Assembly: GCF_900460345.1 (NCBI RefSeq)
Contig: NZ_UHHW01000004.1
Location: forward strand, 1 to 11,009
Length of the DNA stretch: 11,009 nt
Origin: Trueperella pyogenes
GTDB taxonomy: Bacteria; Actinomycetota; Actinomycetes; Actinomycetales; Actinomycetaceae
Direction of reading: 5' to 3'
Shown here: positions 1 to 7,848 of the stretch, piece after piece
Layout: each line of letters begins with the position of its first letter
Numbering within the stretch: position 1 is the stretch's first letter
Position numbers and translations under genes: made by a program
Notes under the pieces: model-generated
What the model saw: only the letters and a program-made list of their open reading frames with translations
Databases searched by the model: none
Told to the model about the DNA's origin: nothing

Positions 1-1
1 G

Positions 2-352
<351 letters not shown>

Positions 353-356
<4 letters not shown>

Positions 357-646
357 GACTAGAGATCGTTGCACGAACGGGAGTCCTCTACACTGGGGAG
401 GTCTCCGAGCTCGTGGTGCCCGCCTACAATGGCGAGATGGGGATCCTGGCGGGCCATGCGCCCGTCATGGCCGTCATCTATAAGGGCACGATCCGCATTG
501 TGGAAAACGGCGAGAGGAAGTCTGTCCAAGTGGGCAACGGCTTCATGACTGTCGATCAGGATGACGTCACAGTGGTGGTGGAGGACTATAACGACACCGA
601 AGCCAACTCGCGAATGATTGACGAACTCGCGGCTGAAGAGGACTAA
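353..646 (+). CDS. atpC: ATP synthase F1 subunit epsilon, short form (left copy)
   Basis: Encodes 97 aa, identical in both arms. Epsilon sits on the central stalk with gamma and, in longer forms, can inhibit ATP hydrolysis. The N-terminal beta-sandwich domain is complete: [20 protein letters not shown] (about residues 22-41) is the family signature, followed by a beta-rich stretch and [19 protein letters not shown]. After about residue 85 only a short acidic tail remains ([12 protein letters not shown]). The C-terminal helix-turn-helix domain found in many bacterial epsilon subunits of 120-140 aa is therefore essentially absent. The start overlaps the atpD stop by 4 bp and has no strong ribosome binding site, consistent with coupling. 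DUF2550 follows after 2 bp. Confidence 0.95.
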
Positions 647-648
647 CA

Positions 649-1048
649 ATGAGCGCGGGCGACATTCTTGGAATTGTGGGATTCTTGACGATCATCGCCC
701 TCGCCTTTGTCTTTGTCTACCTTTTCCGCATCAGATATCTCCTCAACCACGAGGGATCCATCCAAGTATCCGTGCGTGCATGGACGGTAGGTGGCACAAC
801 AATATCGCGATCCTCGGTCCAGAATCGCTCGACCTGTATCCACGCATTCCTTTTCCTGGATCCCAGTGATGCAGTGGGATCGCCTGGATATGAGCTTCGA
901 GATTCAGCGGCCGCGCGGAGGCATCCGTGTGGTGACTATCATCGTCGCAGACGGTAGCTGGCGATTAGCTGCCGGCTCGGATGAAATGAGCGCCCTGCTA
1001 TCCTGGATGGACTCCGCGCGCCCATCGGCCGAGCCGACGATGGCGTAG
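649..1048 (+). CDS. DUF2550 membrane protein (left copy, two frameshifts)
   Basis: Left copy of the small membrane protein between atpC and nucS. It starts at ATG 649, two bases after the atpC stop, with GAGGAC upstream as a weak ribosome binding site. The frame is lost twice: a G is missing at 778-779 (GTGCGTGCATGG, against GTGCGTGGCATGG) and a C at 840-841 (TATCCACG, against TATCCCACG). The right copy at 9935-10336 is an uninterrupted 133 aa, so these are very likely read errors. The order atpC-DUF2550-nucS is conserved in actinobacteria such as Corynebacterium (from memory). The family function is unknown. Confidence 0.85.
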
Positions 1049-1088
1049 GTGCTCTGTTAGGCTGGTTGTTTCCGGCGAAAGGAACCTT

Positions 1089-1783
1089 GTGCGTATCGTC
1101 ATTGCGACATGCTCTGTTGACTATTCAGGGCGTCTCGACGCTCATCTTGAACCCGCTAAACGCGTTCTCATGCTCAAGTCAGACGGCTCGGTGCTCGTCC
1201 ACGCAGACGGGGGCTCGTATAAGCCGTTGAACTGGATGTCCCCGCCGTGCTCGATGCGTGTGGAAGAACCGGAGCAAGCTGAGGCTGAGCTGGGCATTGT
1301 CGAGAATTGGCGAGTTGAGCACGCCAAGATGGACGACGCGCTCATTATCCACATCCACGATATCCACGAAGATATCAGCACCGACCTGGGTATTGAGCCT
1401 GGCCTCCTCAAAGACGGCGTGGAGGCTCATCTGCAGCGCTTGCTCGCCGAGCAAACCGAAATCCTGGGGGCAGGCACGCGACTGGTGCGCCGCGAATACC
1501 CAACCGCCATCGGCCCGGTGGATCTCTTGGTCACCGATTCGGAAGGCCGGCACATCGCTGTCGAGGTCAAACGGCGCGGGGAGTGGACGGCGTCGAGCAG
1601 CTTACGCGCTACCTCAGCCTGTTGGAGAGGGATTCCACCTTGCGCCCGATCCGGGGCATCTTCGCCGCCCAAGAGATCAAACCGCAGGCTCGGGTGCTGG
1701 CAGAAGACCGCGGTATCGAATGCATAGTGCTCGACTACGACGCGATGCGTGGCGTGGATCGGCCGGAGGATCGGCTGTTCTGA
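1089..1783 (+). CDS. nucS: Mismatch endonuclease NucS/EndoMS (left copy, one frameshift)
   Basis: NucS (EndoMS) cleaves both strands at mismatches and underlies the non-canonical mismatch repair of actinobacteria and archaea that lack MutS/MutL. The start is GTG 1089, with GAAAGGA at 1076-1082. The N-terminal domain carries the family hallmark KPLNWMSPP (about 45-53). The C-terminal nuclease domain shows the restriction-endonuclease-like triad: D145 in GPVDLL, then E159 and K161 in VEVKRRGG, followed by DGVEQLTRY with Q171. One G is missing from the run at 1578-1581, so the frame breaks right after VEVKRRG. Restoring it from the right arm (five G) gives 231 aa, normal for the family, ending DRLF. 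This copy is correct at every position where the right copy is damaged. Confidence 0.93.
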
Positions 1784-2085
1784 TGCGGCGTCGTAACAAA
1801 TACGAACGCGTTGTCAGGCCGCTCAATCCGGAGCGGCTCATGAACTACACGCACGTCGAGACTGCGGACAACGGCATGGAGTTCAAGGTTCACAAGATCC
1901 GTGCCGCCGCCAAGGAGTACCTCTGCCCAGGGTGTCATGGGGCCATCCGCGTCGGTGAAGCACACGTGGTGGCGTGGACGGAGGACAGCTGGTTCGGCGC
2001 CCAGGCTGGTCAGGAGGCCCGTAGACATTGGCACACGGCCTGCTGGAGGGCAAAAGGCCGCCATGCGTTGGGCACGTGGTGGTAG
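1783..2085 (+). CDS. Small CPGC / HWH-x2-C zinc-binding-like protein (left copy, intact)
   Basis: Encodes 100 aa. The ATG overlaps the nucS stop by one base (TGATG), implying translational coupling. A basic N-terminus ([13 protein letters not shown]) is followed by a core with C48-P-G-C51, H61 in EAHVVAW, and RHWHTACW containing H82, H84 and C87. Together these resemble a zinc-binding or HNH-like fold. I recall similar actinobacterial proteins, often mislabelled 'ATP/GTP-binding protein', with a YxCPGC...HVVAW...HWHxxCW pattern, but no Walker motif is visible here. Function is unknown. Coupling to nucS suggests a possible role in DNA transactions, which is inference only. The alpha/beta hydrolase starts 9 bp downstream. 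Confidence 0.85.
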   Translation: MRRRNKYERVVRPLNPERLMNYTHVETADNGMEFKVHKIRAAAKEYLCPGCHGAIRVGEAHVVAWTEDSWFGAQAGQEARRHWHTACWRAKGRHALGTWW

Positions 2086-2094
2086 CGTAGTGCC

Positions 2095-2871
2095 ATGATT
2101 GCTTACCGTAGAACTGGCCCAGTATCTGACCTTCCACTTGTGCTTCTGCACGCGTTGCCGCTGGATTCGACGATGTGGGACGCCGTGCGTAGCGAGCTAA
2201 CTGACATCGATATCCTCACATTCGATGCCCCCGGCTTTGGGCGAACCGAGCTGAGCGCGCAGTTTACTGCGGGTGAGCCGAACACGAGCACGTTCGTGGC
2301 GGCGATCAAGACTCGCCTCGACGAACTCGGCATTACGCGCATCGCACTAGGCGGACTGTCGATGGGCGGCTCAGTTGCGGCAGACTTCACAGCCACGCAC
2401 CCTGATCTCGTGGCGGGGTTGGCGCTCATGGACACGAACATTACCTCCGACGACGCCGACCGGAAGGCTTTCCGGCGCAACGTGGCAGCCCACGCCGACG
2501 AGGGGCGTGGCTATGAGATGGTCAAAGACTGGACGACGACGATGGTCGGTCCGGACGCCCCACAGGCGATTCGCGACTCGCTCGATGCGCGCTTGCGCGC
2601 ACTGCCCAACGAGGGCCTCGCCTGGATTCAGCGTGCGATGGCCAACCGGGTGGACCGCTCGGACGCCGTCGCGCTGGTAGATGGCCCGGTGTATTTCATC
2701 CGCGGCACGGAGGACCCAACCGCCTCGTTAGAGGGCTACATGAGGCTTGCGCTGCGCACCGCCCAGCCACATATCAGGGAGATCGAGGGCGTAGGCCACT
2801 TCGCCGCGGACGAGAAGCCTGCCGAGCTGGCCAATATCTTGCGCGATTTCTACGCACGTGTGGGCAGGTAG
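2095..2871 (+). CDS. Alpha/beta-fold hydrolase (left copy, intact)
   Basis: Encodes 258 aa, a normal length for a small cytoplasmic alpha/beta hydrolase. The oxyanion-hole segment is LVLLHALPLD (15-24). DAPGFGRTE (44-52) follows strand 4. The nucleophile elbow GLSMGG has Ser89. The acid is probably Asp207 in RGTEDP, and the base is His235 in GVGHF. A cap region with many charged residues lies at about 115-190. No signal peptide is seen. The substrate cannot be read from sequence; esterase, lactonase or C-C hydrolase are all possible. ATG 2095 is the only early start and has only a weak GGTAG upstream. The gene ends in front of a hairpin shared with the convergent membrane-protein gene. Confidence 0.93.
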   Translation: MIAYRRTGPVSDLPLVLLHALPLDSTMWDAVRSELTDIDILTFDAPGFGRTELSAQFTAGEPNTSTFVAAIKTRLDELGITRIALGGLSMGGSVAADFTATHPDLVAGLALMDTNITSDDADRKAFRRNVAAHADEGRGYEMVKDWTTTMVGPDAPQAIRDSLDARLRALPNEGLAWIQRAMANRVDRSDAVALVDGPVYFIRGTEDPTASLEGYMRLALRTAQPHIREIEGVGHFAADEKPAELANILRDFYARVGR

Positions 2872-2890
2872 AAGGCGACGGTAGCGCCTT
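2872..2890. terminator. Hairpin between convergent genes (left copy)
   Basis: AAGGCG, a 7-nt loop, then CGCCTT. It lies immediately after the hydrolase stop (2869-2871) and 10 bp before the 3' end of the opposing membrane-protein gene. Its position and symmetry suit a bidirectional terminator, although only one or two U residues follow the stem on either side. The same hairpin is at 8093-8111. Confidence 0.5.
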
Positions 2891-2900
2891 TGAGCTGGAC

Positions 2901-3134
2901 CTACGGTATGGTGGTCACGCTGGTGGGGTTGTGCACGACAAGAGCGGAGCCCACGGCGATGAGTCGCGGTAGCGCGAATAGAGCCAATCCGGCAACTAGA
3001 CCCGCGCCTGCCAATAATGCGGCAGACACGATATCGGCGAAGGCTGCAAAGCCGGCGAGCCCCAGAGCCGCTGCTAAGATAACGCTGGCATCGATACGCT
3101 TGCCTAAGTGACTAGAGCGGATGGTCCGATCCAT
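2901..3134 (-). CDS. Small two-helix membrane protein (left copy)
   Basis: Encodes 77 aa, identical in both arms. After a basic, polar N-terminus (MDRTIRSSHLGKR) come two hydrophobic, Ala/Gly/Leu-rich stretches at about 17-34 and 37-64, then a short polar tail. This fits a two-pass inner-membrane protein with its N-terminus inside. GAGGAG, 7 nt upstream of the ATG, is a strong ribosome binding site and supports this start. It lies 70 nt downstream of the filP-like gene on the same strand, probably co-transcribed. I do not recognise a family. The opposite-strand frame over the same bases is less likely because it lacks such a site. Confidence 0.72.
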   Translation of the reverse strand: MDRTIRSSHLGKRIDASVILAAALGLAGFAAFADIVSAALLAGAGLVAGLALFALPRLIAVGSALVVHNPTSVTTIP

Positions 3135-3182
3135 TTATCTGCTCCTCGGTGGGCTTGGAAGCGACGGCGTATAACTATTGCC

Positions 3183-3203
3183 TTTGCCACACGCGTAGGC
3201 AAA
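3183..3203 (-). terminator. Hairpin just after the filP-like gene (left copy)
   Basis: TTTGCC, a 9-nt loop, then GGCAAA, beginning one base after the stop of the coiled-coil gene. No T-run follows, so it may be a weak terminator, an attenuator or an mRNA-stabilising element ahead of the small membrane-protein gene. The same hairpin is at 7780-7800. Confidence 0.35.
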
Positions 3204-3204
3204 C

Positions 3205-4277
3205 TCAGGAGTTCTTCTCCGCCGCGTCCACGATCTCGTCAAGCACGATCGAATGCTTGGAGGAGGCCAGCATCGAGCGCATATCCTCCAGATAGGACTG
3301 CAGGGACTCGCGCTGTTCACGCAGGGAAGCGATGTGTTCCTCGGCGGCCTTGCGCTCGTTATCGGCGGCGGTGTGTGCGGCGTCGCGGATGCGGTCGGCT
3401 TCCTCGCGGGCGGCCTCGAGGATCGCGGCAGCCTCGTCGCGAGCCTCAGTGAGGATCGTGTTGGCTTCCGAGTGCGAGGAGGAAGAGAGTTCCTCGGCGC
3501 GCTTGATGGCATCGACGACTCGGGCTTCGGCGTCCTGAGCCTCCTGTTCGGCAGCGGACACCATTTCTTCGGCACGGGCACGCAGTTGGGCGGCCTTCTC
3601 GCTCAGCTCGCGCGCCGTCTCGGCGGACCTAGTGGCGATCTCGTTCTCAGTTGTGGCACGCAAGTGAGCCATCTCCTCGGCGACTTTGCTCCGCAGCTGG
3701 GTCATTTCTTCCTCGGTCTGCGTGCGCAGCAGGGCGGCTTCATGTTCTGCCTCGGAACGCAGCGCTGTGGTGTCCTTATCTGCGAGCGTGCGCAGGCGCT
3801 TTGCCTCTCGCTCAGCGGAAGAAACCATCTCTTCGGATGTGCGGCGGGTCGTCTCGGAAAGGGTGGCGGCTTCGGCTTCAGCCTTGGTGCGCATGTTGGT
3901 AGCTTCCTGTTGGGCGCGCGCGAGAGTCTTCTGGCTGTCGCCTCGGCGGAGGAGCGCAGTTGGGCGGCGCGAGCTTTGGCGTCCTCGAGGAGGGCGGCGG
4001 CGTCCTTGCGCGCGCGAGTCATGAGGTCAAGCGCCTGCTCTTCGGTAGAACGCAGGAGGCGCTCCACACGTGAGCCGAGGCCGGAGTAAGACGGGCGCTC
4101 GTTTTCTTTGAGAGCGTCTTGGGCTTCGGAGAGCTTGGCAGACAGTTGGAGAATCTGTGCGTCGAGGCGTGAGACGTGGTCCCGGGTTTGCTCGAGGCTG
4201 CTTTCTAGTTGGGCTACTCGTTCGTCGACTTGCGCGCGGTCATATCCACGCATGACGATCGGGAATTGTTCGCTCAC
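3205..4277 (-). CDS. FilP-like (DivIVA-associated) coiled-coil protein (left copy, one frameshift)
   Basis: Left copy of the filament-type coiled-coil gene, starting at GTG 4277 with AAGGAGAGA as ribosome binding site. This arm is correct in the N-terminal part (AQLESSLEQTRDHVSRLDAQ), where the right arm has two extra A's. It loses one base at 3940 (GAGGCGACAGCC on the coding strand, against GAGGCCGACAGCC), breaking the frame after about residue 112. Combining the arms gives 357 aa. See the right copy at 6703-7778 for the domain description. The break sits in the middle of an otherwise perfectly matched coding sequence and is best read as a sequencing error. Confidence 0.85.
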
Positions 4278-4419
4278 GTTCTCTCCTTGAAAGGTTTGTC
4301 TCCCTATAGCGTAGTGTCGGCGCGACGTCAGGTCGCTTACACTACGATGATCTTATTACTAAAACAGGATAGTGTTACACAATTGTTATCAGTGCTTCAT
4401 CGATGCAGAGGAATTGGGT
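4278..4419. promoter_or_regulatory. Divergent intergenic region with inverted repeat (left copy)
   Basis: A 142-bp, comparatively AT-rich gap separates the divergent filP-like and membrane-protein genes, so it must carry both promoters. It holds an interrupted inverted repeat at 4311-4345: GTAGTGT, a short bulge, GCGAC, a 5-nt loop, GTCGC, AA, ACACTAC. The repeat could be an operator or a 5'-leader structure. TACGCT, at the filP-proximal side of the repeat on the minus strand, fits a TANNNT -10 box, but I see no convincing -35. The start of the rightward gene is fixed by GAGGA 7 bases before ATG 4420. Confidence 0.5.
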
Positions 4420-5350
4420 ATGAAACGGATTGGCGGCTTGCTTCTCATCATCCTCGGCTTGGCCGTGGCATCGTTCGGTGTCTTCCGTGCGATAACGGCT
4501 GAGGACTCGACCGTCGTCAGTGTGTCAGTGCCCGGAGGCCAGTCGCAGTTCATCTATACCGAACCAGGCGTCCTGTCGCTGGCAGCTGAGACCGTGACCG
4601 TGACACTGTCCGCCCTGAAGGCAATGTGCAGTGGGCGCTAGCGACGACGAAGGATGCCGAGCTGTACGTCGGCGATGCCTCGGCGACCAAGGTCGTCGGC
4701 CTCGAGGCCTGGGACAAGGCGAAAGTGGAGACCCTTCAGGGAACCGAAGAGGCCCGCAAGGCTATCGAACAAGCAGGGCATTCTGACACCGGTCTAGACA
4801 TCACCCACTCAGACCTGTGGCTCAAAGCTGGATCGGGTGAGAAGAGTGTCACGGCTGAGTTGACGCCCGACGTGACCTTTGAACAGTCGCTCATTGCCAC
4901 GACGTCGACCGGCACCGCCCCCGACCTCACCCTCCAGTGGACGCGAACCGTGGGCGTTGCGAATCCGGTTCCGGTCATTGCGATGGGCGTTCTCATTGCC
5001 CTTATCGGCACGTTACTGATACTGAACGCGCGCCAGGCCAGCAAGGTAAGGATGAGCGCGCGGAGGATTCGCGCGCGTCGGGAGCGATCCGAAGCAGAGA
5101 CCTCTATTCTGCCTAAGTACGACGACCGTGCGGACACTAACGCGACCACCGGCGGTGCTTACGGTGCGGCAATCGTGCCCGCACCAACACGGAACTGCGT
5201 GAGCGTCCCCTCGTTGAAACCGGCTATATCAGGCTCACCGCCAGGGTGCGCCAACGCAGTCGCGCGCGCCCGCCGGCCGACGCCGCACCGAAGGAGCACT
5301 GCGCCGGCCTCGTGGAGTCCGCGTCTCGGCTCCGCACGTTGGCATCCTGA
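4420..5350 (+). CDS. Two-TM membrane protein with basic cytoplasmic tail (left copy, frameshifted)
   Basis: Starts at ATG 4420 with GAGGA spaced 7 nt upstream. There is an N-terminal helix (about residues 5-24, GGLLLIILGLAVASFG), a ~155-residue probably extracytoplasmic domain rich in Thr and Val, a second helix (about 183-203, PVPVIAMGVLIALIGTLL), and a strongly basic tail (SARRIRARRERSE). A C is missing at 4613-4615, breaking the frame near residue 65; the right arm is intact there. A second lost base near 5174 is inferred: the next frame then reads NTELRERPLVETGYIRLTAR and on to TGA at 5348-5350, with codon use like the rest. The simple open frame instead runs to 5561 through axis sequence. 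No family recognised. The end is uncertain. Confidence 0.65.
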
Positions 5351-5799
5351 GGATCGACGTCCGCTGAAAACCCGCCATGCAACGGACTCCGGGCTTCAGC
5401 GGGGGCGGTGCGGTAAGTCTGGGCGGCGCCGTCGCCATGCTACGAGAGGCTTCGGCGTTCGAGAGATCGCGGGCGTAGCAGGAACCTCGACAATGCGGGT
5501 TTCTTGCCCTGGCCGGACGTGGAGCGCATCCTCACCCGGCATGCCCCAAAAACAACGTTAACGCAGCGGCGCCCCACCTGTTTACGCATTGTCATTCCCT
5601 TCTGGAACGCGGTGCCCACGAGAAGCTTCCACAGCGAACGCCATCCTGCTCCTCCCGCCGATCCGCCACCGTTGCGAAGTCTTCGCGCCTCGGTTCCGCT
5701 TTGCCCGCCTGAGCGTCTTTCGCCGCCCCACCCTCACCGCCCTCTCAGCAACTGATAATCACCGGTCTTCACCACGCAGGGACCCACGCATTCCGTGGC
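5351..5799. other. Fold-back axis region, low-quality palindrome, no credible gene
   Basis: About 450 bp around the symmetry axis (near 5490). No reading frame here has a ribosome binding site, a recognisable motif or actinobacterial codon bias. The sequence still shows patchy self-complementarity about the same axis: AGGATCGACGTCCGCTG near 5350 resembles the reverse complement of CAGCGAACGCCATCCTG at 5633-5649, and further out the stretch near 5219-5230 matches that near 5748-5766. This suggests the arms continue to the turn-round point with a rising error rate, so the bases here should not be trusted. A genuine spacer with chance similarity is the alternative. Confidence 0.6.
5361..5402. 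terminator. Possible hairpin after the membrane-protein gene
   Basis: CCGCTGAA..CCCG pairs imperfectly with CGGGCTTCAGCGG around a ~15-nt loop, about 10 bp after the inferred stop at 5350. Its position suits a transcription terminator. There is no T-run, and the right arm does not preserve it cleanly, so it may be an accident of poor sequence near the axis. Confidence 0.2.
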
Positions 5800-6560
5800 T
5801 GCGGGCACATTGCCGCACCGTAAGCACCGGTGGTCGCGTTAGTGTCCGCACGGTCGTCGTACTTAGGCAGAATAGAGGTCTCTGCTTCGGATCGCTCCCG
5901 ACGCGCGCGAATCCTCCGCGCGCTCATCCTTACCTTGCTGGCCTGGCGCGCGTTCAGTATCAGTAACGTGCCGATAAGGGCAATGAGAACGCCCATCGCA
6001 ATGACCGGAACCGGATTCGCAACGCCCACGGTTCGCGTCCACTGGAGGGTGAGGTCGGGGGCGGTGCCGGTCGACGTCGTGGCAATGAGCGACTGTTCAA
6101 AGGTCACGTCGGGCGTCAACTCAGCCGTGACACTCTTCTCACCCGATCCAGCTTTGAGCCACAGGTCTGAGTGGGTGATGTCTAGACCGGTGTCAGAATG
6201 CCCTGCTTGTTCGATAGCCTTGCGGGCCTCTTCGGTTCCCTGAAGGGTCTCCACTTTCGCCTTGTCCCAGGCCTCGAGGCCGACGACCTTGGTCGCCGAG
6301 GCATCGCCGACGTACAGCTCGGCATCCTTCGTCGTCGCTAGCGCCCACTGCACATTGCCTTCAGGGGCGGACAGTGTCACGGTCACGGTCTCAGCTGCCA
6401 GCGACAGGACGCCTGGTTCGGTATAGATGAACTGCGACTGGCCTCCGGGCACTGACACACTGACGACGGTCGAGTCCTCAGCCGTTATCGCACGGAAGAC
6501 ACCGAACGATGCCACGGCCAAGCCGAGGATGATGAGAAGCAAGCCGCCAATCCGTTTCAT
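5769..6560 (-). CDS. Two-TM membrane protein (right copy, C-terminus unreliable)
   Basis: Right copy of the gene divergent from filP. Start ATG 6560 has GAGGA 7 nt upstream. The frame is intact through the first helix (about 5-24), the external domain including SAPEGNVQWALATTK where the left arm is broken, the second helix (about 183-203) and the basic stretch up to NATTGAYGAA (residue 250). After that it reads 13 unconvincing residues to a stop at 5769, at the point where the arms begin to disagree. The left arm suggests the real protein continues about 60 residues further in another frame. With a single N-terminal anchor, a second helix and a basic inner tail, it resembles an envelope protein of unknown function. 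No catalytic motif is visible. Confidence 0.75.
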   Translation of the reverse strand: MKRIGGLLLIILGLAVASFGVFRAITAEDSTVVSVSVPGGQSQFIYTEPGVLSLAAETVTVTLSAPEGNVQWALATTKDAELYVGDASATKVVGLEAWDKAKVETLQGTEEARKAIEQAGHSDTGLDITHSDLWLKAGSGEKSVTAELTPDVTFEQSLIATTSTGTAPDLTLQWTRTVGVANPVPVIAMGVLIALIGTLLILNARQASKVRMSARRIRARRERSEAETSILPKYDDRADTNATTGAYGAAMCPQPRNAWVPAW

Positions 6561-6634
6561 ACCCAATTCCTCTGCATCGATGAAGCACTGATAACAATTG
6601 TGTAACACTATCCTGTTTTAGTAATAAGATCATC

Positions 6635-6669
6635 GTAGTGTAAGCGACCTGACGTCGCGCCGACACTAC
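6635..6669. promoter_or_regulatory. Inverted repeat in the divergent promoter region (right copy)
   Basis: GTAGTGT-AA-GCGAC, a CTGAC loop, then GTCGC-GCCG-ACACTAC: a 12-bp stem interrupted by an unequal bulge, 33 bp upstream of the filP-like GTG start at 6703. TACGCT at 6667-6672 could be a TANNNT -10 box overlapping the repeat. Position and symmetry fit an operator or leader hairpin. The filP ribosome binding site is AAGGAGAGA at 6692-6700. Confidence 0.45.
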
Positions 6670-6702
6670 GCTATAGGGAGACAAACCTTTCAAGGAGAGA
6701 AC

Positions 6703-7778
6703 GTGAGCGAACAATTCCCGATCGTCATGCGTGGATATGACCGCGCGCAAGTCGACGAACGAGTAGCCCAACTAGAAAAGCAGCCTCGAGCAAAACCCGG
6801 GACCACGTCTCACGCCTCGACGCACAGATTCTCCAACTGTCTGCCAAGCTCTCCGAAGCCCAAGACGCTCTCAAAGAAAACGAGCGCCCGTCTTACTCCG
6901 GCCTCGGCTCACGTGTGGAGCGCCTCCTGCGTTCTACCGAAGAGCAGGCGCTTGACCTCATGACTCGCGCGCGCAAGGACGCCGCCGCCCTCCTCGAGGA
7001 CGCCAAAGCTCGCGCCGCCCAACTGCGCTCCTCCGCCGAGGCCGACAGCCAGAAGACTCTCGCGCGCGCCCAACAGGAAGCTACCAACATGCGCACCAAG
7101 GCTGAAGCCGAAGCCGCCACCCTTTCCGAGACGACCCGCCGCACATCCGAAGAGATGGTTTCTTCCGCTGAGCGAGAGGCAAAGCGCCTGCGCACGCTCG
7201 CAGATAAGGACACCACAGCGCTGCGTTCCGAGGCAGAACATGAAGCCGCCCTGCTGCGCACGCAGACCGAGGAAGAAATGACCCAGCTGCGGAGCAAAGT
7301 CGCCGAGGAGATGGCTCACTTGCGTGCCACAACTGAGAACGAGATCGCCACTAGGTCCGCCGAGACGGCGCGCGAGCTGAGCGAGAAGGCCGCCCAACTG
7401 CGTGCCCGTGCCGAAGAAATGGTGTCCGCTGCCGAACAGGAGGCTCAGGACGCCGAAGCCCGAGTCGTCGATGCCATCAAGCGCGCCGAGGAACTCTCTT
7501 CCTCCTCGCACTCGGAAGCCAACACGATCCTCACTGAGGCTCGCGACGAGGCTGCCGCGATCCTCGAGGCCGCCCGCGAGGAAGCCGACCGCATCCGCGA
7601 CGCCGCACACACCGCCGCCGATAACGAGCGCAAGGCCGCCGAGGAACACATCGCTTCCCTGCGTGAACAGCGCGAGTCCCTGCAGTCCTATCTGGAGGAT
7701 ATGCGCTCGATGCTGGCCTCCTCCAAGCATTCGATCGTGCTTGACGAGATCGTGGACGCGGCGGAGAAGAACTCCTGA
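6703..7778 (+). CDS. FilP-like (DivIVA-associated) coiled-coil protein (right copy, frameshifted near the N-terminus)
   Basis: The consensus is a 357-aa, highly charged, Ala/Glu/Arg-rich rod. An N-terminal segment MRGYDRAQVDERVAQLE (9-25) starts a short coiled coil. Then comes a conserved linker, RPSYSGLGSRVERLLRSTEE (61-80), followed by a nearly unbroken coiled coil to about 340 with SLREQRESLQSYLEDMRSML at its end. This matches, from memory, Streptomyces FilP (RRGYDRAQVDERI..., EPSYAGLGARVEKIL..., C-terminal RRDSIN..L..VREML), an intermediate-filament-like cytoskeletal protein that works with DivIVA at cell poles. In this arm extra A's at 6776-6779 and 6792-6795 break the frame after AQLE; an open frame resumes by 6915. 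A role in cell-wall growth or polarity is inferred. Scy or another DivIVA-family rod is the alternative. Confidence 0.85.
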
Positions 7779-7779
7779 G

Positions 7780-7800
7780 TTTGCCTACGCGTGTGGCAAA
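7780..7800 (+). terminator. Hairpin just after the filP-like gene (right copy)
   Basis: TTTGCC, a 9-nt loop containing ACGCGT, then GGCAAA, one base past the stop at 7776-7778. There is no T-run, so termination would be weak. Read-through into the small membrane-protein gene 48 bp downstream is plausible. Confidence 0.35.
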
Positions 7801-7848
7801 GGCAATAGTTATACGCCGTCGCTTCCAAGCCCACCGAGGAGCAGATAA

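Noticed and set aside
1258..2085. A 275-aa fusion of nucS with the zinc-like gene in one open frame
   Set aside because: It reads nucS out of frame until after the missing-G site and joins the next gene by accident. Restoring the base removes it.
2890..3111. 73-aa plus-strand frame opposite the small membrane-protein gene
   Set aside because: The minus-strand frame has a strong GAGGAG site and coherent transmembrane helices; the plus-strand frame has neither.
3253..4089. Long Gly/Leu-rich frame antisense to the filP-like gene (also 6909-7730)
   Set aside because: It is the mirror of an Ala/Glu-rich coiled-coil gene with GC-biased codons, and has no ribosome binding site or recognisable domain.
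5351..5799. A novel inserted element or loop gene at the centre of the palindrome
   Set aside because: No credible reading frame, ribosome binding site or motif. The stretch looks like an error-rich continuation of the arms, not an insertion.
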